Source: Paenibacillus sp. 1001270B_150601_E10
Lineage (GTDB): Bacteria > Bacillota > Bacilli > Paenibacillales > Paenibacillaceae
Direction of reading: 5' to 3'
Length of the DNA stretch: 64,000 nucleotides
Assembly (NCBI RefSeq): GCF_015558675.1
Contig: NZ_JADMOL010000005.1
Coordinates: forward strand, 288,601-352,600
Below, in pieces: positions 23,005 through 31,203 of this stretch. The notes under the pieces are model-generated. The model did not search any database. It was not told where the DNA came from and saw nothing but the letters and a program-made list of their open reading frames with translations. A program made the translations under genes and the position numbers. Within the stretch, counting starts at the first letter, position 1, and each line of letters starts with the position of its first letter.

Positions 23005-24018
23005 CTAAGACCAGTTAAATACCGCTTTGCGTTCACCGACAACGAGGCCGCCATCGTTATAGATCGTATTCGGAACGACCTCATATAAGCGGTCAATCGT
23101 TTCTTGATTATCGTAGCCGATTCGCTCTAGGATCGTAGCTATGATAACAGGCCATACCGCTTCGGAGCCATCCGATACTTTCAGGGAGATACCGATTCTC
23201 TCCTTGCGAAGTCCGATTCCATATACCCCTTTCGCACCGCCCTTAGCAACGATGTTTGGATCCTTAAGCAGAGCAGAGCAAACGAATTTGCGATCCGCAA
23301 TCATATTCGGATTCTCATTCATGCGCTGTGCAATTTTGGCGGCAGCTTTGCGTGTCGTTTCATCTTGAATCATATCTGGATTGGCAAGCTTCAAGTAGGC
23401 AAGCGCGATACGGTTCAGTGGCAGTGTGTGAACAGGAAGTCCACAGCCGTCAATGCCGATGCCAATCTTCTCTACTGGAACTTCCGCAAGTTCTGCTAAA
23501 GATTGAATAATTTCTTGCTGAATCGGATGAGACAGCTCATAGTATGTGGATTCGTCCCAGCCCATATGCTTTGCTAATGCAATAAGTCCCATGTGCTTAC
23601 CGGAGCAGTTATGGAAGATTCTTCTCTTCTCCTCGCGGTTGCGCAGACGCTCTGCCTTCGCATCCTCATTCAGTGGGTATGTCGCACAGCAATAGAGCTG
23701 TTCCTCTCGAATCCCCGTCTTCTTCGCAATGGATAGAAGCGCCTCAATGTGATAGTCTTCCCCGCGATGAGAGGCAGCAAACAACGCGGTTTCCGCACTC
23801 GTCAAACCATATACCTCATCCACATTACGCTTCATAGCCGGAAGAGCTTGAAACGGCTTTGCCGCAGAGCGAAGATAGGTTTCATGGTCGGGATTGCCGA
23901 CTTGATGAATGACTTCGCCTTTATCATTCACGACTGTAATGGCACCGTAATGGATATTCTCCAGAATCCCTTCACGGTATTCTTGAACTAGTACTTCGAA
24001 TCCGTCATAAGCTTTCAT
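23005..24018 (-). CDS. L-asparaginase II family protein (Rhizobium etli AnsA-like)
   Basis: Predicted to hydrolyse L-asparagine to aspartate and ammonia. 337 residues of the asparaginase II family (PF06089), which is unrelated to E. coli AnsA/AnsB. Family signatures are SAAKPFQALP with candidate catalytic Ser and Lys, FAASHRGE, and CSGKHMG. There is no signal peptide, so it is cytoplasmic. AAGGAG lies nine bases before the ATG. Its leader carries a cre-like site just after the predicted start of transcription, so glucose repression through CcpA is likely. The assignment rests on motifs; activity on glutamine or other amides is not excluded. Confidence 0.85.
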   Translation of the reverse strand: MKAYDGFEVLVQEYREGILENIHYGAITVVNDKGEVIHQVGNPDHETYLRSAAKPFQALPAMKRNVDEVYGLTSAETALFAASHRGEDYHIEALLSIAKKTGIREEQLYCCATYPLNEDAKAERLRNREEKRRIFHNCSGKHMGLIALAKHMGWDESTYYELSHPIQQEIIQSLAELAEVPVEKIGIGIDGCGLPVHTLPLNRIALAYLKLANPDMIQDETTRKAAAKIAQRMNENPNMIADRKFVCSALLKDPNIVAKGGAKGVYGIGLRKERIGISLKVSDGSEAVWPVIIATILERIGYDNQETIDRLYEVVPNTIYNDGGLVVGERKAVFNWS

Positions 24019-24108
24019 TGTTCAGCACTCCTTGTTTATCCTCTAGCAAAAGACCTTTGTCTTTCGCGATACTGGAATACGTTAGAATCAGCAGCTGCTT
24101 TTTCGCAG

Positions 24109-24124
24109 ATGTAACCGCTTGCAC
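24109..24124 (-). promoter_or_regulatory. cre site in the asparaginase leader
   Basis: On the minus strand GTGCAAGCGGTTACAT matches WTGNNARCGNWWWCAW at 15 of 16 positions. It lies just downstream of the predicted transcription start, the classical roadblock position for CcpA. Confidence 0.7.
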
Positions 24125-24133
24125 AAACCCTTT

Positions 24134-24162
24134 ATTTTACAACCTAGGGATGTCTTCAATAA
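24134..24162 (-). promoter_or_regulatory. Putative promoter of the asparaginase gene
   Basis: Minus strand TTATTG (24157-24162), a 17-base spacer and TAAAAT (24134-24139). The -35 is weak. The region 24163-24377 is AT-rich and holds nothing else I can support. Confidence 0.45.
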
Positions 24163-24377
24163 TCTTACATTTAAATGCTAAAATGTCACATGAAATCGTG
24201 TTTTTATCCAATTTCTACTTTGCATTTTAACAAATTTATCACTTTTTTTCTATCCCAATTGTTACATTTCACAATTAAATCTTTAATAATGTAAGAAAAA
24301 GTGCACATATATAGAAATATGCCGAGTAAACGGAAGTGATTTTGTATTTTATTCCTTCCCATTTGCTTCAGCTATGC

Positions 24378-24425
24378 AAAAAAAGCGCCTAGAAGCTGTT
24401 TGCAACAACTTATAGGCGCTTTTTC
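24378..24425 (-). terminator. Terminator of potABCD
   Basis: The stem AGCGCCTA / TAGGCGCT is flanked by A and T runs. On the minus strand it ends the pot operon eight bases after potD. Confidence 0.9.
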
Positions 24426-24432
24426 TCATCTA

Positions 24433-25479
24433 TTAACGTCCGCTCTTCAGTTCCGTCCAGAAGCGATCGTACATTTGAATCTTGTCACCCACATCAAGGA
24501 GCCACTCTGTGCGTGCAAGCTCTTCATCTGTAAGGTTGATCATGTGGTTGTTATTGTATTCTTCGCTTTGATACTGCTTCGCTTCCGTTACAGGATTGCT
24601 GTATCCGATCGACTCATAGTTCTTCGCAGAATTTTGAGGATCAAGCATGAAGTTGATAAACTTCTCTGCAAGGGCTTTGTTCTTCGCACCCTTTGGAATC
24701 GCATAGTTATCCGACCAGATGGTGCTGCCATCCTCAGGAATGACAAATTCGATATCAGGGTTCTCTGCCTGTGTAAATGCAGCGTCCCCAGACCACATCA
24801 TTGCAATCCAGCCCTCTTCCGCGATCATCTTCTGTTTGATGCTGTCTGTATCAAATGCAAGGACATTAGGTACAAGTGTACGCAAGTCATCTACTGCTGC
24901 TGCAATATCCGCATCGTTTGTGGAGCTGTTGGACTTGCCTGCTTTTTTCAAGGACATCCCGATCACTTCACGGTTGTCGTCGAGCAGAAGGACTTTGCCT
25001 TTATATTTTTCATTCCAAAGATCTTCCCAATGCTTAGGCGCTTCGGTAACGTACTTCTTGTTGTACGCAATACCCGTCACACCGCTGGTATAGATAATGG
25101 AATATTTATTGTCTGGATCATACTCTGGATTCTTGAAACGGTCTGTTACGTATTGAAAGTTCGGAATGTTATTCAAATCAAGCGGCTCAAGCAGGTCTTG
25201 CTTGATCATGCTTGCCACCATGTAGTCCGATGGTTGAATAAGATCATAGTCTGCTCCGCCAGCTTTCAGCTTGGCAAGCAGCTCTTCGTTGTTTGCGAAG
25301 TTCGTGTAGTTGACCTTCACATTGTTCTCTTCCTCGAACTTTTTGATCATATCTTCGTCAAAGTTATCTACCCAGCTGTACAAGTTCAGCGTTTCTTTCC
25401 CGCTGTTAGAACAGCCTGCGAGCAGCGTGAGCGCAAACAACCCTGTCAATACGACAGCAAACCATTTCTTTTTGTTCAA
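24433..25479 (-). CDS. potD: Spermidine/putrescine-binding lipoprotein
   Basis: The substrate-binding component of a polyamine ABC importer. 348 residues with lipobox LLAGC (Cys at residue 23) and the typical mature start LNLYSWVDNFDEDMIKKFE. Translation begins at TTG with GAGGGG eight bases upstream. It is the last gene of potABCD, 64 bases after potC. PotD homologues bind the polyamine through acidic and aromatic residues; I did not map these individually. Confidence 0.94.
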   Translation of the reverse strand: MNKKKWFAVVLTGLFALTLLAGCSNSGKETLNLYSWVDNFDEDMIKKFEEENNVKVNYTNFANNEELLAKLKAGGADYDLIQPSDYMVASMIKQDLLEPLDLNNIPNFQYVTDRFKNPEYDPDNKYSIIYTSGVTGIAYNKKYVTEAPKHWEDLWNEKYKGKVLLLDDNREVIGMSLKKAGKSNSSTNDADIAAAVDDLRTLVPNVLAFDTDSIKQKMIAEEGWIAMMWSGDAAFTQAENPDIEFVIPEDGSTIWSDNYAIPKGAKNKALAEKFINFMLDPQNSAKNYESIGYSNPVTEAKQYQSEEYNNNHMINLTDEELARTEWLLDVGDKIQMYDRFWTELKSGR

Positions 25480-25543
25480 TCTTATTACCCCTCTCTGTGC
25501 ATCAAATATGAATATAGAATAAGCCTTTAACAGGCGAATTGGT

Positions 25544-26365
25544 TTAAAACGGCAGCATCGACGTCTTCTTCTCTTCGCGATTGCCGCGGTTTAGCAGCCA
25601 CTGCGCCAAGATGATAAGCGCCACGCTTACGAAGATCATAATCGTACACAACGCATTGATCTCAGGCGAAATGCCTCGCTTCACCGAGCTGTAAATATAA
25701 ATCGGCAGCGTGGAGGAATTCGGACCTGCCACGAAGAAGCTTATTAGGAAGTCGTCAATAGACAGCGTGAAGGCAATCAGCGCTCCAGCGATGACACCTG
25801 GCCAGATGGATGGCAGCACGACATATCGGAAGGTCTGCCAAGGCGTAGCGCCCAAGTCGCTTGCCGCATCCTCTAATTGATTCCCCATATTCGCCATTCG
25901 CGAGGATACGATCGCATAGACATAAGAGATGCTAAATGTAATATGCGCGATCATAACGGTCATTTTCCCTAATGTGAACCCTAGCTGGCTGAACAGCACA
26001 AGCAAAGACAAACCCATGATAATATCCGGTACAACGATCGGCATATATAGGAGACCTGCGATTGCGCTCTTACTCTTGCTCACCAGCTTGCGCATGGCGA
26101 TAGCCGCCATCGTCCCAAGGACGGTAGAGATAATCGTTGAGGTCACAGCGATAATCAAGCTGTTCTTCAACGCTTCCATAACATTGCGGTTATCAAGCAA
26201 AGACAAGTACCAATCAAAGGTAAAGCCTTCCCAGTTCATGCTGAGTCGCGAGTCATTGAAGGAATAGACAATGATCACAATCACCGGAATATAGATAAAC
26301 GCCATCATCAAGAACGAATGGATCGAGAGCAAGGGGCTCTTACGGTTCAACGCTTTGCTTTTCAT
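25544..26365 (-). CDS. potC: Spermidine/putrescine ABC transporter permease
   Basis: A membrane subunit of the polyamine importer, 273 residues and about six helices. The EAA loop is visible as EDAASDLGATPWQTFRYVV, and SIDDFLISFFVAGP is typical of PotC. It overlaps potB by four bases (ATGA), which implies translational coupling. Confidence 0.94.
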   Translation of the reverse strand: MKSKALNRKSPLLSIHSFLMMAFIYIPVIVIIVYSFNDSRLSMNWEGFTFDWYLSLLDNRNVMEALKNSLIIAVTSTIISTVLGTMAAIAMRKLVSKSKSAIAGLLYMPIVVPDIIMGLSLLVLFSQLGFTLGKMTVMIAHITFSISYVYAIVSSRMANMGNQLEDAASDLGATPWQTFRYVVLPSIWPGVIAGALIAFTLSIDDFLISFFVAGPNSSTLPIYIYSSVKRGISPEINALCTIMIFVSVALIILAQWLLNRGNREEKKTSMLPF

Positions 26366-27216
26366 GCTCTCGCCTCCTTCGCAGACTCGTATTTCGAGCG
26401 CATAGCCCGGTTAAAGAGTCCTATGATAATGAGCGAGCTGATCATAAAGATCACGGATAACGCCGCTCCGAACGGCCAATCTCTAGCGCTTAGGAATTGG
26501 TTCTGAATAATGTTAGAGAGCATCTGCGACTTCGCACCGCCGAGAATATCGGTAACAACGAACATCCCTGTTGTGGTTACGAAGACGAGTACGCCGCCTG
26601 TCATAATTCCTGACTTCGTTTGCGGCAGCGTGATGCGCCAGAATGAGCTCCAGCGGGACGCGCCAAGGTCGCTAGCGGCTTCCAATAAGCGCTTGTCCAT
26701 TTGCTCCAAAGAGACATATATCGGAAGTACCATGTAAGGAATAAAGGTATAGACCATTCCGAGCAGCACGGCACCCTTTGTATATAACAGTTGAAGCGGC
26801 TCGCTGATAAGACCGAGATTCTCAAGTCCCATATTGACAAGGCCTTGTGTTCTCAAGATCAGCACCCATGCATACGTACGAATCAAAAAGTTGATCCAAA
26901 ACGGAACCGTGACCCCAATCAGCATCCATTTCTGCATCTTAGGTCCAGCGGTCGCAATGTAATAAGCAAGCGGATAGCTTAGCAATAAACACAATGCAGT
27001 CGTTAGCACCGAGAGCCAGATCGTATCCCAGTAGATTCCGAGATACAAAGGGTCAAAGAACCGACTGTAATTGTTTAAGTTAAAGGTCCATACCAAATTG
27101 CCGACGGTATCCCTTTGTAAAAAAGACACAACAACAACCGCAAGCATCGGTACCAGCATGAAGAAGCTTAACCACAGGACGACAGGAGACAGAATGCCAA
27201 ACCAACGTTTGTTCAT
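26362..27216 (-). CDS. potB: Spermidine/putrescine ABC transporter permease
   Basis: The second membrane subunit, 284 residues and six predicted helices. The EAA loop LLEAASDLGASRWSSFWRI contacts the ATPase, and VTTTGMFVVTDILGG is a PotB-type segment. It overlaps both potA and potC by four bases (ATGA), so the four proteins are probably made in step. Confidence 0.94.
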   Translation of the reverse strand: MNKRWFGILSPVVLWLSFFMLVPMLAVVVVSFLQRDTVGNLVWTFNLNNYSRFFDPLYLGIYWDTIWLSVLTTALCLLLSYPLAYYIATAGPKMQKWMLIGVTVPFWINFLIRTYAWVLILRTQGLVNMGLENLGLISEPLQLLYTKGAVLLGMVYTFIPYMVLPIYVSLEQMDKRLLEAASDLGASRWSSFWRITLPQTKSGIMTGGVLVFVTTTGMFVVTDILGGAKSQMLSNIIQNQFLSARDWPFGAALSVIFMISSLIIIGLFNRAMRSKYESAKEARA

Positions 27217-28181
27217 CGTCCGACTGTCACCTCATCTTGAGTGGCCCAATACACCCCTACAGACTGTCCAATCTCCCAAGTTCGCTTGTCGGTGAAGTCT
27301 AGAACGCTCGTTACCAACGATTGTTCCTGCTCAAGCTGGATGACCAACTTATGGATGTTACCCAAATAAACAATATCATGAATAATACCCGCTTGGTGCT
27401 CGGCTGTGATCTCCTCGCTTACCCGAACTTTCTCTGGACGAACGGCATACAGCCGGTTTTCCGTATGGAAAATGTTATTCTCGCCGACGAACGTTGCAGC
27501 AAACAACGTCTCCGGGCGTTCATATATTTCTTTTGGCGTACCGATTTGCTCGATACGTCCAGTGTTCATAATGACGATGCGATCAGACATCATCATCGCT
27601 TCTTCTTGATCATGTGTCACGTAGACAAACGTGATACCTAGGCTCCGCTGAAGCTGCTTCAATTCCGTTTGCAGATTTTTGCGAAGCTGAAGATCAAGTG
27701 CGCCAAGCGGCTCATCGAGTAACAGCACCTTCGGCTTATTCGCAATAGCGCGGGCAATAGCTACGCGCTGCTGCTGGCCTCCTGAGAGCTGATGCGGATA
27801 ACGCTCCGTCAAAGCGGAGAGCTGTGTAAGGCGAACCGCTTCATCAATGCGTTCACGCTGCTCCTTTGCCGGAATCTTTTTCATTTTAAGGCCAAATTGA
27901 ATGTTCTGCTCCACGGTCATATGCGGAAACAGTGCATAGTGTTGAAATACGAGATTCAAATCTCGCTTGTTTGGCGGAAGATTGGTAACCTCTTCATTAT
28001 CTAGTGAGATGACACCGCTAGTCGGGTGCTCAAAGCCTGCGATCATGCGCAGAATCGTTGTCTTTCCGCAACCACTCGGACCGAGCAGCGTCAGGAATTC
28101 CCCTTCCTCAATCGTCAGAGACAAGGGATGCACTACGGGGTGCCCGGCAAAATGCTTTTCCACATTTTCCAGACGAATCAT
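27213..28181 (-). CDS. potA: Spermidine/putrescine ABC transporter ATP-binding protein
   Basis: Energises polyamine uptake. About 322 residues. Walker A is GPSGCGKTT, the Q-loop lies in [13 protein letters not shown], the signature is LSGGQQQR, Walker B is [11 protein letters not shown], and a short TOBE-like C-terminal domain follows. The ATG at 28181 is chosen for AAGGGG nine bases upstream; the ATG at 28187 is also possible. The C-terminal domain is somewhat short compared with E. coli PotA (378 residues). It is the first gene of potABCD, behind a long leader that contains a terminator-like hairpin. Confidence 0.94.
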   Translation of the reverse strand: MIRLENVEKHFAGHPVVHPLSLTIEEGEFLTLLGPSGCGKTTILRMIAGFEHPTSGVISLDNEEVTNLPPNKRDLNLVFQHYALFPHMTVEQNIQFGLKMKKIPAKEQRERIDEAVRLTQLSALTERYPHQLSGGQQQRVAIARAIANKPKVLLLDEPLGALDLQLRKNLQTELKQLQRSLGITFVYVTHDQEEAMMMSDRIVIMNTGRIEQIGTPKEIYERPETLFAATFVGENNIFHTENRLYAVRPEKVRVSEEITAEHQAGIIHDIVYLGNIHKLVIQLEQEQSLVTSVLDFTDKRTWEIGQSVGVYWATQDEVTVGR

Positions 28182-28338
28182 AACCATCAACCCCTTCCCG
28201 TCATCCGTGGATAACGTCATAAGTCTTATAATAAGATTAACCCCTACAGAAGTCGTTCAATAATCGCGACCCTCATAGAGGTTAGATGATGTACGAATCA
28301 TGGAGTATTCCACGAACCTAATACTTTCTGATACCGTT

Positions 28339-28366
28339 AAAAAAAGCCATATCCACTGGAATGGCT
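28339..28366 (-). promoter_or_regulatory. Leader terminator (putative attenuator) before potA
   Basis: On the minus strand AGCCAT-TCCAGTGGAT-ATGGCT is followed by T7. It lies between the pot promoter (28401-28429) and potA, so transcripts would stop after about 50 bases unless termination is prevented. No known riboswitch consensus was recognised. Confidence 0.6.
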
Positions 28367-28400
28367 CCCATCAGCAAACGAGTCATAATTTTGCATTTTC

Positions 28401-28429
28401 ACTATACCTTGTTTTGGTTAGTGTTACAA
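28401..28429 (-). promoter_or_regulatory. Sigma-A promoter upstream of potABCD
   Basis: Minus strand TTGTAA (28424-28429), a 17-base spacer and TATAGT (28401-28406). Confidence 0.7.
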
Positions 28430-28530
28430 CTATTTTTACGTAATTTCGACAGTTCCATACATGAATTTTCACGAAAAAAACGTATAACACTCGAAAAATG
28501 TCCATTAACCACTATAATAACGCAAAAATA

Positions 28531-28572
28531 ACCAAAATAAAAGGTCCTCGCTGTTGACATTTCGAGGACCTT
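28531..28572 (-). terminator. Terminator of the SIMPL-domain gene
   Basis: A perfect 10-bp stem AAGGTCCTCG / CGAGGACCTT (28541-28550 and 28563-28572). On the minus strand it is followed by TTATTTTGG. Confidence 0.85.
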
Positions 28573-28606
28573 CTGCTTATATCAGGGAATTTTGTTTAAG
28601 AAACGG

Positions 28607-29365
28607 TTACTTCAATTCAAACTCCACTTGAACCTGTTCTGTAAGCTTTACTTGACCTGCCTGTGGAGCAGACGCGTTGCTTGCCGAATCCATTGTGGCC
28701 ATCTTTTGCAGGCTTTCATTAACATATACCGGATTGTAGCTGGAAGCACCCTCCGTGACGGATATAACGGCACCAAGTTGGCGGCCGGATGCTTTTGCGA
28801 TCGCTTCTGCCTTCTTGCGTGCATTCGCTACAGCCTTCTCAAGCGCTTGAGCCTCGGAGTTCTCCTTGTTCTCTACATCGAATCGAATATCGTTAATGCG
28901 GTTGGCTCCTGCCTTGGACGCTTCATCAACCAGCTTGCCTACCTTTGTCAGGTCGCGAACATTGACAACGACCATATGATTGGCCTCGTAGGCTACAATC
29001 TTTGGCTCTGTATTCTCTTTATATTGATATTGAGGCTGTACAGAGAAATCCACGGTCTTGATATCCTTCTCCGCGATCTTGTAAGTCTCAGTCAATACTT
29101 TCTTCACCTTTTCAAATTTGGCTGCATTTTGAGACTGCGCTTCTGTTGCTGTTTGAGCACGCGTAAGTACCCCTAATGATACATAAGCAATGTCCGGGTC
29201 CACTTCAATGTTTCCAGACCCACTCACGGATACGTAATCTCTCTTCACTTGATCTGCCGCCGCCTTTACTACTGGTGTCGGGTTGCCGTTAAACACCCCT
29301 AATGAACCAAAAAATAAAGCTCCGCTTACCATCAATACGCTCGTAACTTTTACCCAATTCTTCAT
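28607..29365 (-). CDS. Exported SIMPL (DUF541) domain protein
   Basis: A 252-residue secreted protein with an N-terminal signal peptide (hydrophobic core at about 8-22, probable cleavage after VVKA-A). The SIMPL domain spans most of the remainder, beginning DYVSVSGSGNIEVDPDIAYVSLGV and ending in a beta-rich tail. Family members in Gram-negatives form periplasmic or surface oligomers and are linked to oxidative-stress tolerance; the biochemical role is not established. The ATG at 29365 has GGAGGGG eight bases upstream. It is a single gene with its own terminator. Confidence 0.88.
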   Translation of the reverse strand: MKNWVKVTSVLMVSGALFFGSLGVFNGNPTPVVKAAADQVKRDYVSVSGSGNIEVDPDIAYVSLGVLTRAQTATEAQSQNAAKFEKVKKVLTETYKIAEKDIKTVDFSVQPQYQYKENTEPKIVAYEANHMVVVNVRDLTKVGKLVDEASKAGANRINDIRFDVENKENSEAQALEKAVANARKKAEAIAKASGRQLGAVISVTEGASSYNPVYVNESLQKMATMDSASNASAPQAGQVKLTEQVQVEFELK

Positions 29366-29597
29366 GACCTTAACCCCTCCAATATTTTGAAATTCCATCT
29401 TGTCTATTTAAACGAGACTGGTTTTGAATATGTTGCTAGAATTTGGTTACAGTTTTTTAATCTTTTCCAGCATTTAAAGAGTAGATCATAGACAACTTCC
29501 CATCCTCCCTATTGTAATAGAAGAAACGTTCCTACATACTTTTAATAGGTAGCCGAAACGCTCTAGAAACATATTTCACATGAATGGGAGTGAGAAG

Positions 29598-30353
29598 ATG
29601 TCTATGTCACATCTGTCGCTGAAAGTCATGTCCTATAACATCCATCATGGCGAGGGAATGGATGGCATGTACGACATTCAACGGATCGCTAAGGTCATTC
29701 AAAACTCCGATGCAGAACTCATCGGTCTGCAAGAAGTCGACCGCTATTACTCTGATCGCAGCCATTATGAAGATAGCATCGCATTGCTCGGTAAAGAGCT
29801 TGGCATGCACTGGTGCTATGGAGCAAACGTTATTGAACCGCCTGAACAAGGGCACAAGGAGCAGCGTGAATACGGGATTGCGATCTTAAGCAAGCATAAG
29901 ATTGTTTCACATATCCATCACCCGCTTAGCAGCGATATCATCGAACAGCGAGGCCTTCTGTCTGCAATGATTGACGTTCAAGGAACAGAACTTTATTTTC
30001 ACTGCACTCATCTAGGCTTAGAGGAGCAAGAAAGGCTTTCGCAAGTGAAGGAAGTGCTCGACTTCACTAGACAGCAGCCAGGCCCTTGCATCATTGCTGG
30101 CGACTTCAATGCGCAGCCTGAAGATCCTGAAGTAGCGGTTATGAATGCTGTTTATCAGAGCGCGTTTCAGGATGAGTTCCATGCACATACCTTCCCTGCA
30201 GGCGATGCCAATGAAACGATCGACTATATCTTTATCAATGAGCAGGTTCAGTATCGTGATAAAGGTTCTATCGTGCACTCAATCGCATCTGATCACTATC
30301 CGATTATCGCAACCATTGCTGTTCCTGTACAAGGAAAGAACACAGATGCGTAA
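29598..30353 (+). CDS. Endonuclease/exonuclease/phosphatase family protein
   Basis: A 251-residue Mg-dependent phosphodiesterase or hydrolase of the EEP fold. The catalytic motifs are ordered as expected: SYNIHHG (metal-binding Asn), LQEVD (Glu), HCTHLG (His), GDFNA (Asp/Asn) and a final SDHYP (Asp/His). The ATG at 29598 follows GGGAGTGAGAAG; the upstream ATG at 29580 lies outside a ribosome site. There is no signal peptide, so it is cytoplasmic. Substrates of this fold range from DNA to sphingomyelin and phosphoinositides, and none can be chosen here. Confidence 0.88.
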   Translation: MSMSHLSLKVMSYNIHHGEGMDGMYDIQRIAKVIQNSDAELIGLQEVDRYYSDRSHYEDSIALLGKELGMHWCYGANVIEPPEQGHKEQREYGIAILSKHKIVSHIHHPLSSDIIEQRGLLSAMIDVQGTELYFHCTHLGLEEQERLSQVKEVLDFTRQQPGPCIIAGDFNAQPEDPEVAVMNAVYQSAFQDEFHAHTFPAGDANETIDYIFINEQVQYRDKGSIVHSIASDHYPIIATIAVPVQGKNTDA

Positions 30354-30398
30354 TCATGATTTTTTAAGGATGTTTGTTTCTAAAAATAATTCAGCAAT

Positions 30399-30432
30399 AA
30401 AACAACCCCCTTCCAAGTAAGGAATGGGGGTT
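30399..30432. terminator. Convergent terminator between the EEP gene and sodC
   Basis: Arms AACCCCCTTCC (30404-30414) and GGAATGGGGGTT (30421-30432) pair with one bulge. The minus-strand side continues GTTTTATT; the plus side has a short T run. Confidence 0.75.
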
Positions 30433-30457
30433 ATTCCTGTTTGAGCGGCACTACCGA

Positions 30458-31027
30458 TTACTTGATCACCGCACAGCCGATCCGATCCCCGGAATTGCCT
30501 GCAGGATTGGTATGCATATCGTCTGCTTCAGCGTGAATCACGAGAGATGTGCCTCCCTCTTTCAACAGTGAATGAGGCACTCCTTTGTTGAGCGTTACGG
30601 TAGTCACCACAAACTGAACTTCCGCTGTTCCATTCGGACCTGCTACAAGATTCGCTAGATCGCCGGCATGCTCGCCGTTTGGATTGTCATAGCCATGCTC
30701 CTTCATCGTTGGATTAAAGTGCGACCCTGCCGATTTGAAGTCTGGCTTCTCGCATTTGCCTGTCTCATGGATATGAATGCCATGCATTCCTGGCTTCAAG
30801 CCAGACACCTTGACGTCCACTTGCACTCCTTTGGCCAGCTGGGTAAAGGTAGCTGTCCCCATTTTACCGCCTTGTCCATCGATAATATCTGTTGTAATCG
30901 GCTCTACCTTCACAGCAGGCGATTCTTCACTCATCGCCCCTGTAACGGGCAGATCTTTATCCTCACAGCCAACCAGAATAATGAGCAGCACGGCAAACAA
31001 GACGGAAACGATATTTTTTCGATTCAT
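30458..31027 (-). CDS. sodC: Cu/Zn superoxide dismutase, lipoprotein
   Basis: Predicted to dismutate superoxide at the outer face of the membrane. 189 residues with a lipoprotein signal (LIILVGC). Copper and zinc ligands are seen in GIHIHETGKC, GSHFNP, HGYDNPNGEHAGDL and VIHAEADD. The C-terminal GDRIGCAVI supplies the disulfide Cys. The ATG at 31027 follows AGGAGG by five bases. It is similar in type to B. subtilis YojM, where enzymatic activity has been questioned, but all ligand motifs look intact here. It is separated by a terminator from the upstream oxidoreductase gene. Confidence 0.92.
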   Translation of the reverse strand: MNRKNIVSVLFAVLLIILVGCEDKDLPVTGAMSEESPAVKVEPITTDIIDGQGGKMGTATFTQLAKGVQVDVKVSGLKPGMHGIHIHETGKCEKPDFKSAGSHFNPTMKEHGYDNPNGEHAGDLANLVAGPNGTAEVQFVVTTVTLNKGVPHSLLKEGGTSLVIHAEADDMHTNPAGNSGDRIGCAVIK

Positions 31028-31083
31028 AGTAACCTCCTGCATTTTTCTATTGCTGCTCATCATTATTGCCAGATTAAGGATGT

Positions 31084-31119
31084 AAAAAACCACAATGCGC
31101 AAGATTGACCGCATTGTGG
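31084..31119 (-). terminator. Terminator of the second sugar operon (after the oxidoreductase gene)
   Basis: A perfect 10-bp stem CCACAATGCG / CGCATTGTGG (31090-31099 and 31110-31119), followed on the minus strand by T6. Confidence 0.9.
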
Positions 31120-31203
31120 CCGTTAATTCATAAGTAAAGTTACAACATAAGTGTCAATTATTCATCTACATTCACTTCAATTTATCTATAGCCTTGCTCA
31201 AGT

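Noticed and set aside
24400..25530. A 376-codon plus-strand frame across potD
   Set aside because: Antisense to an unambiguous PotD, and it begins inside the pot terminator.
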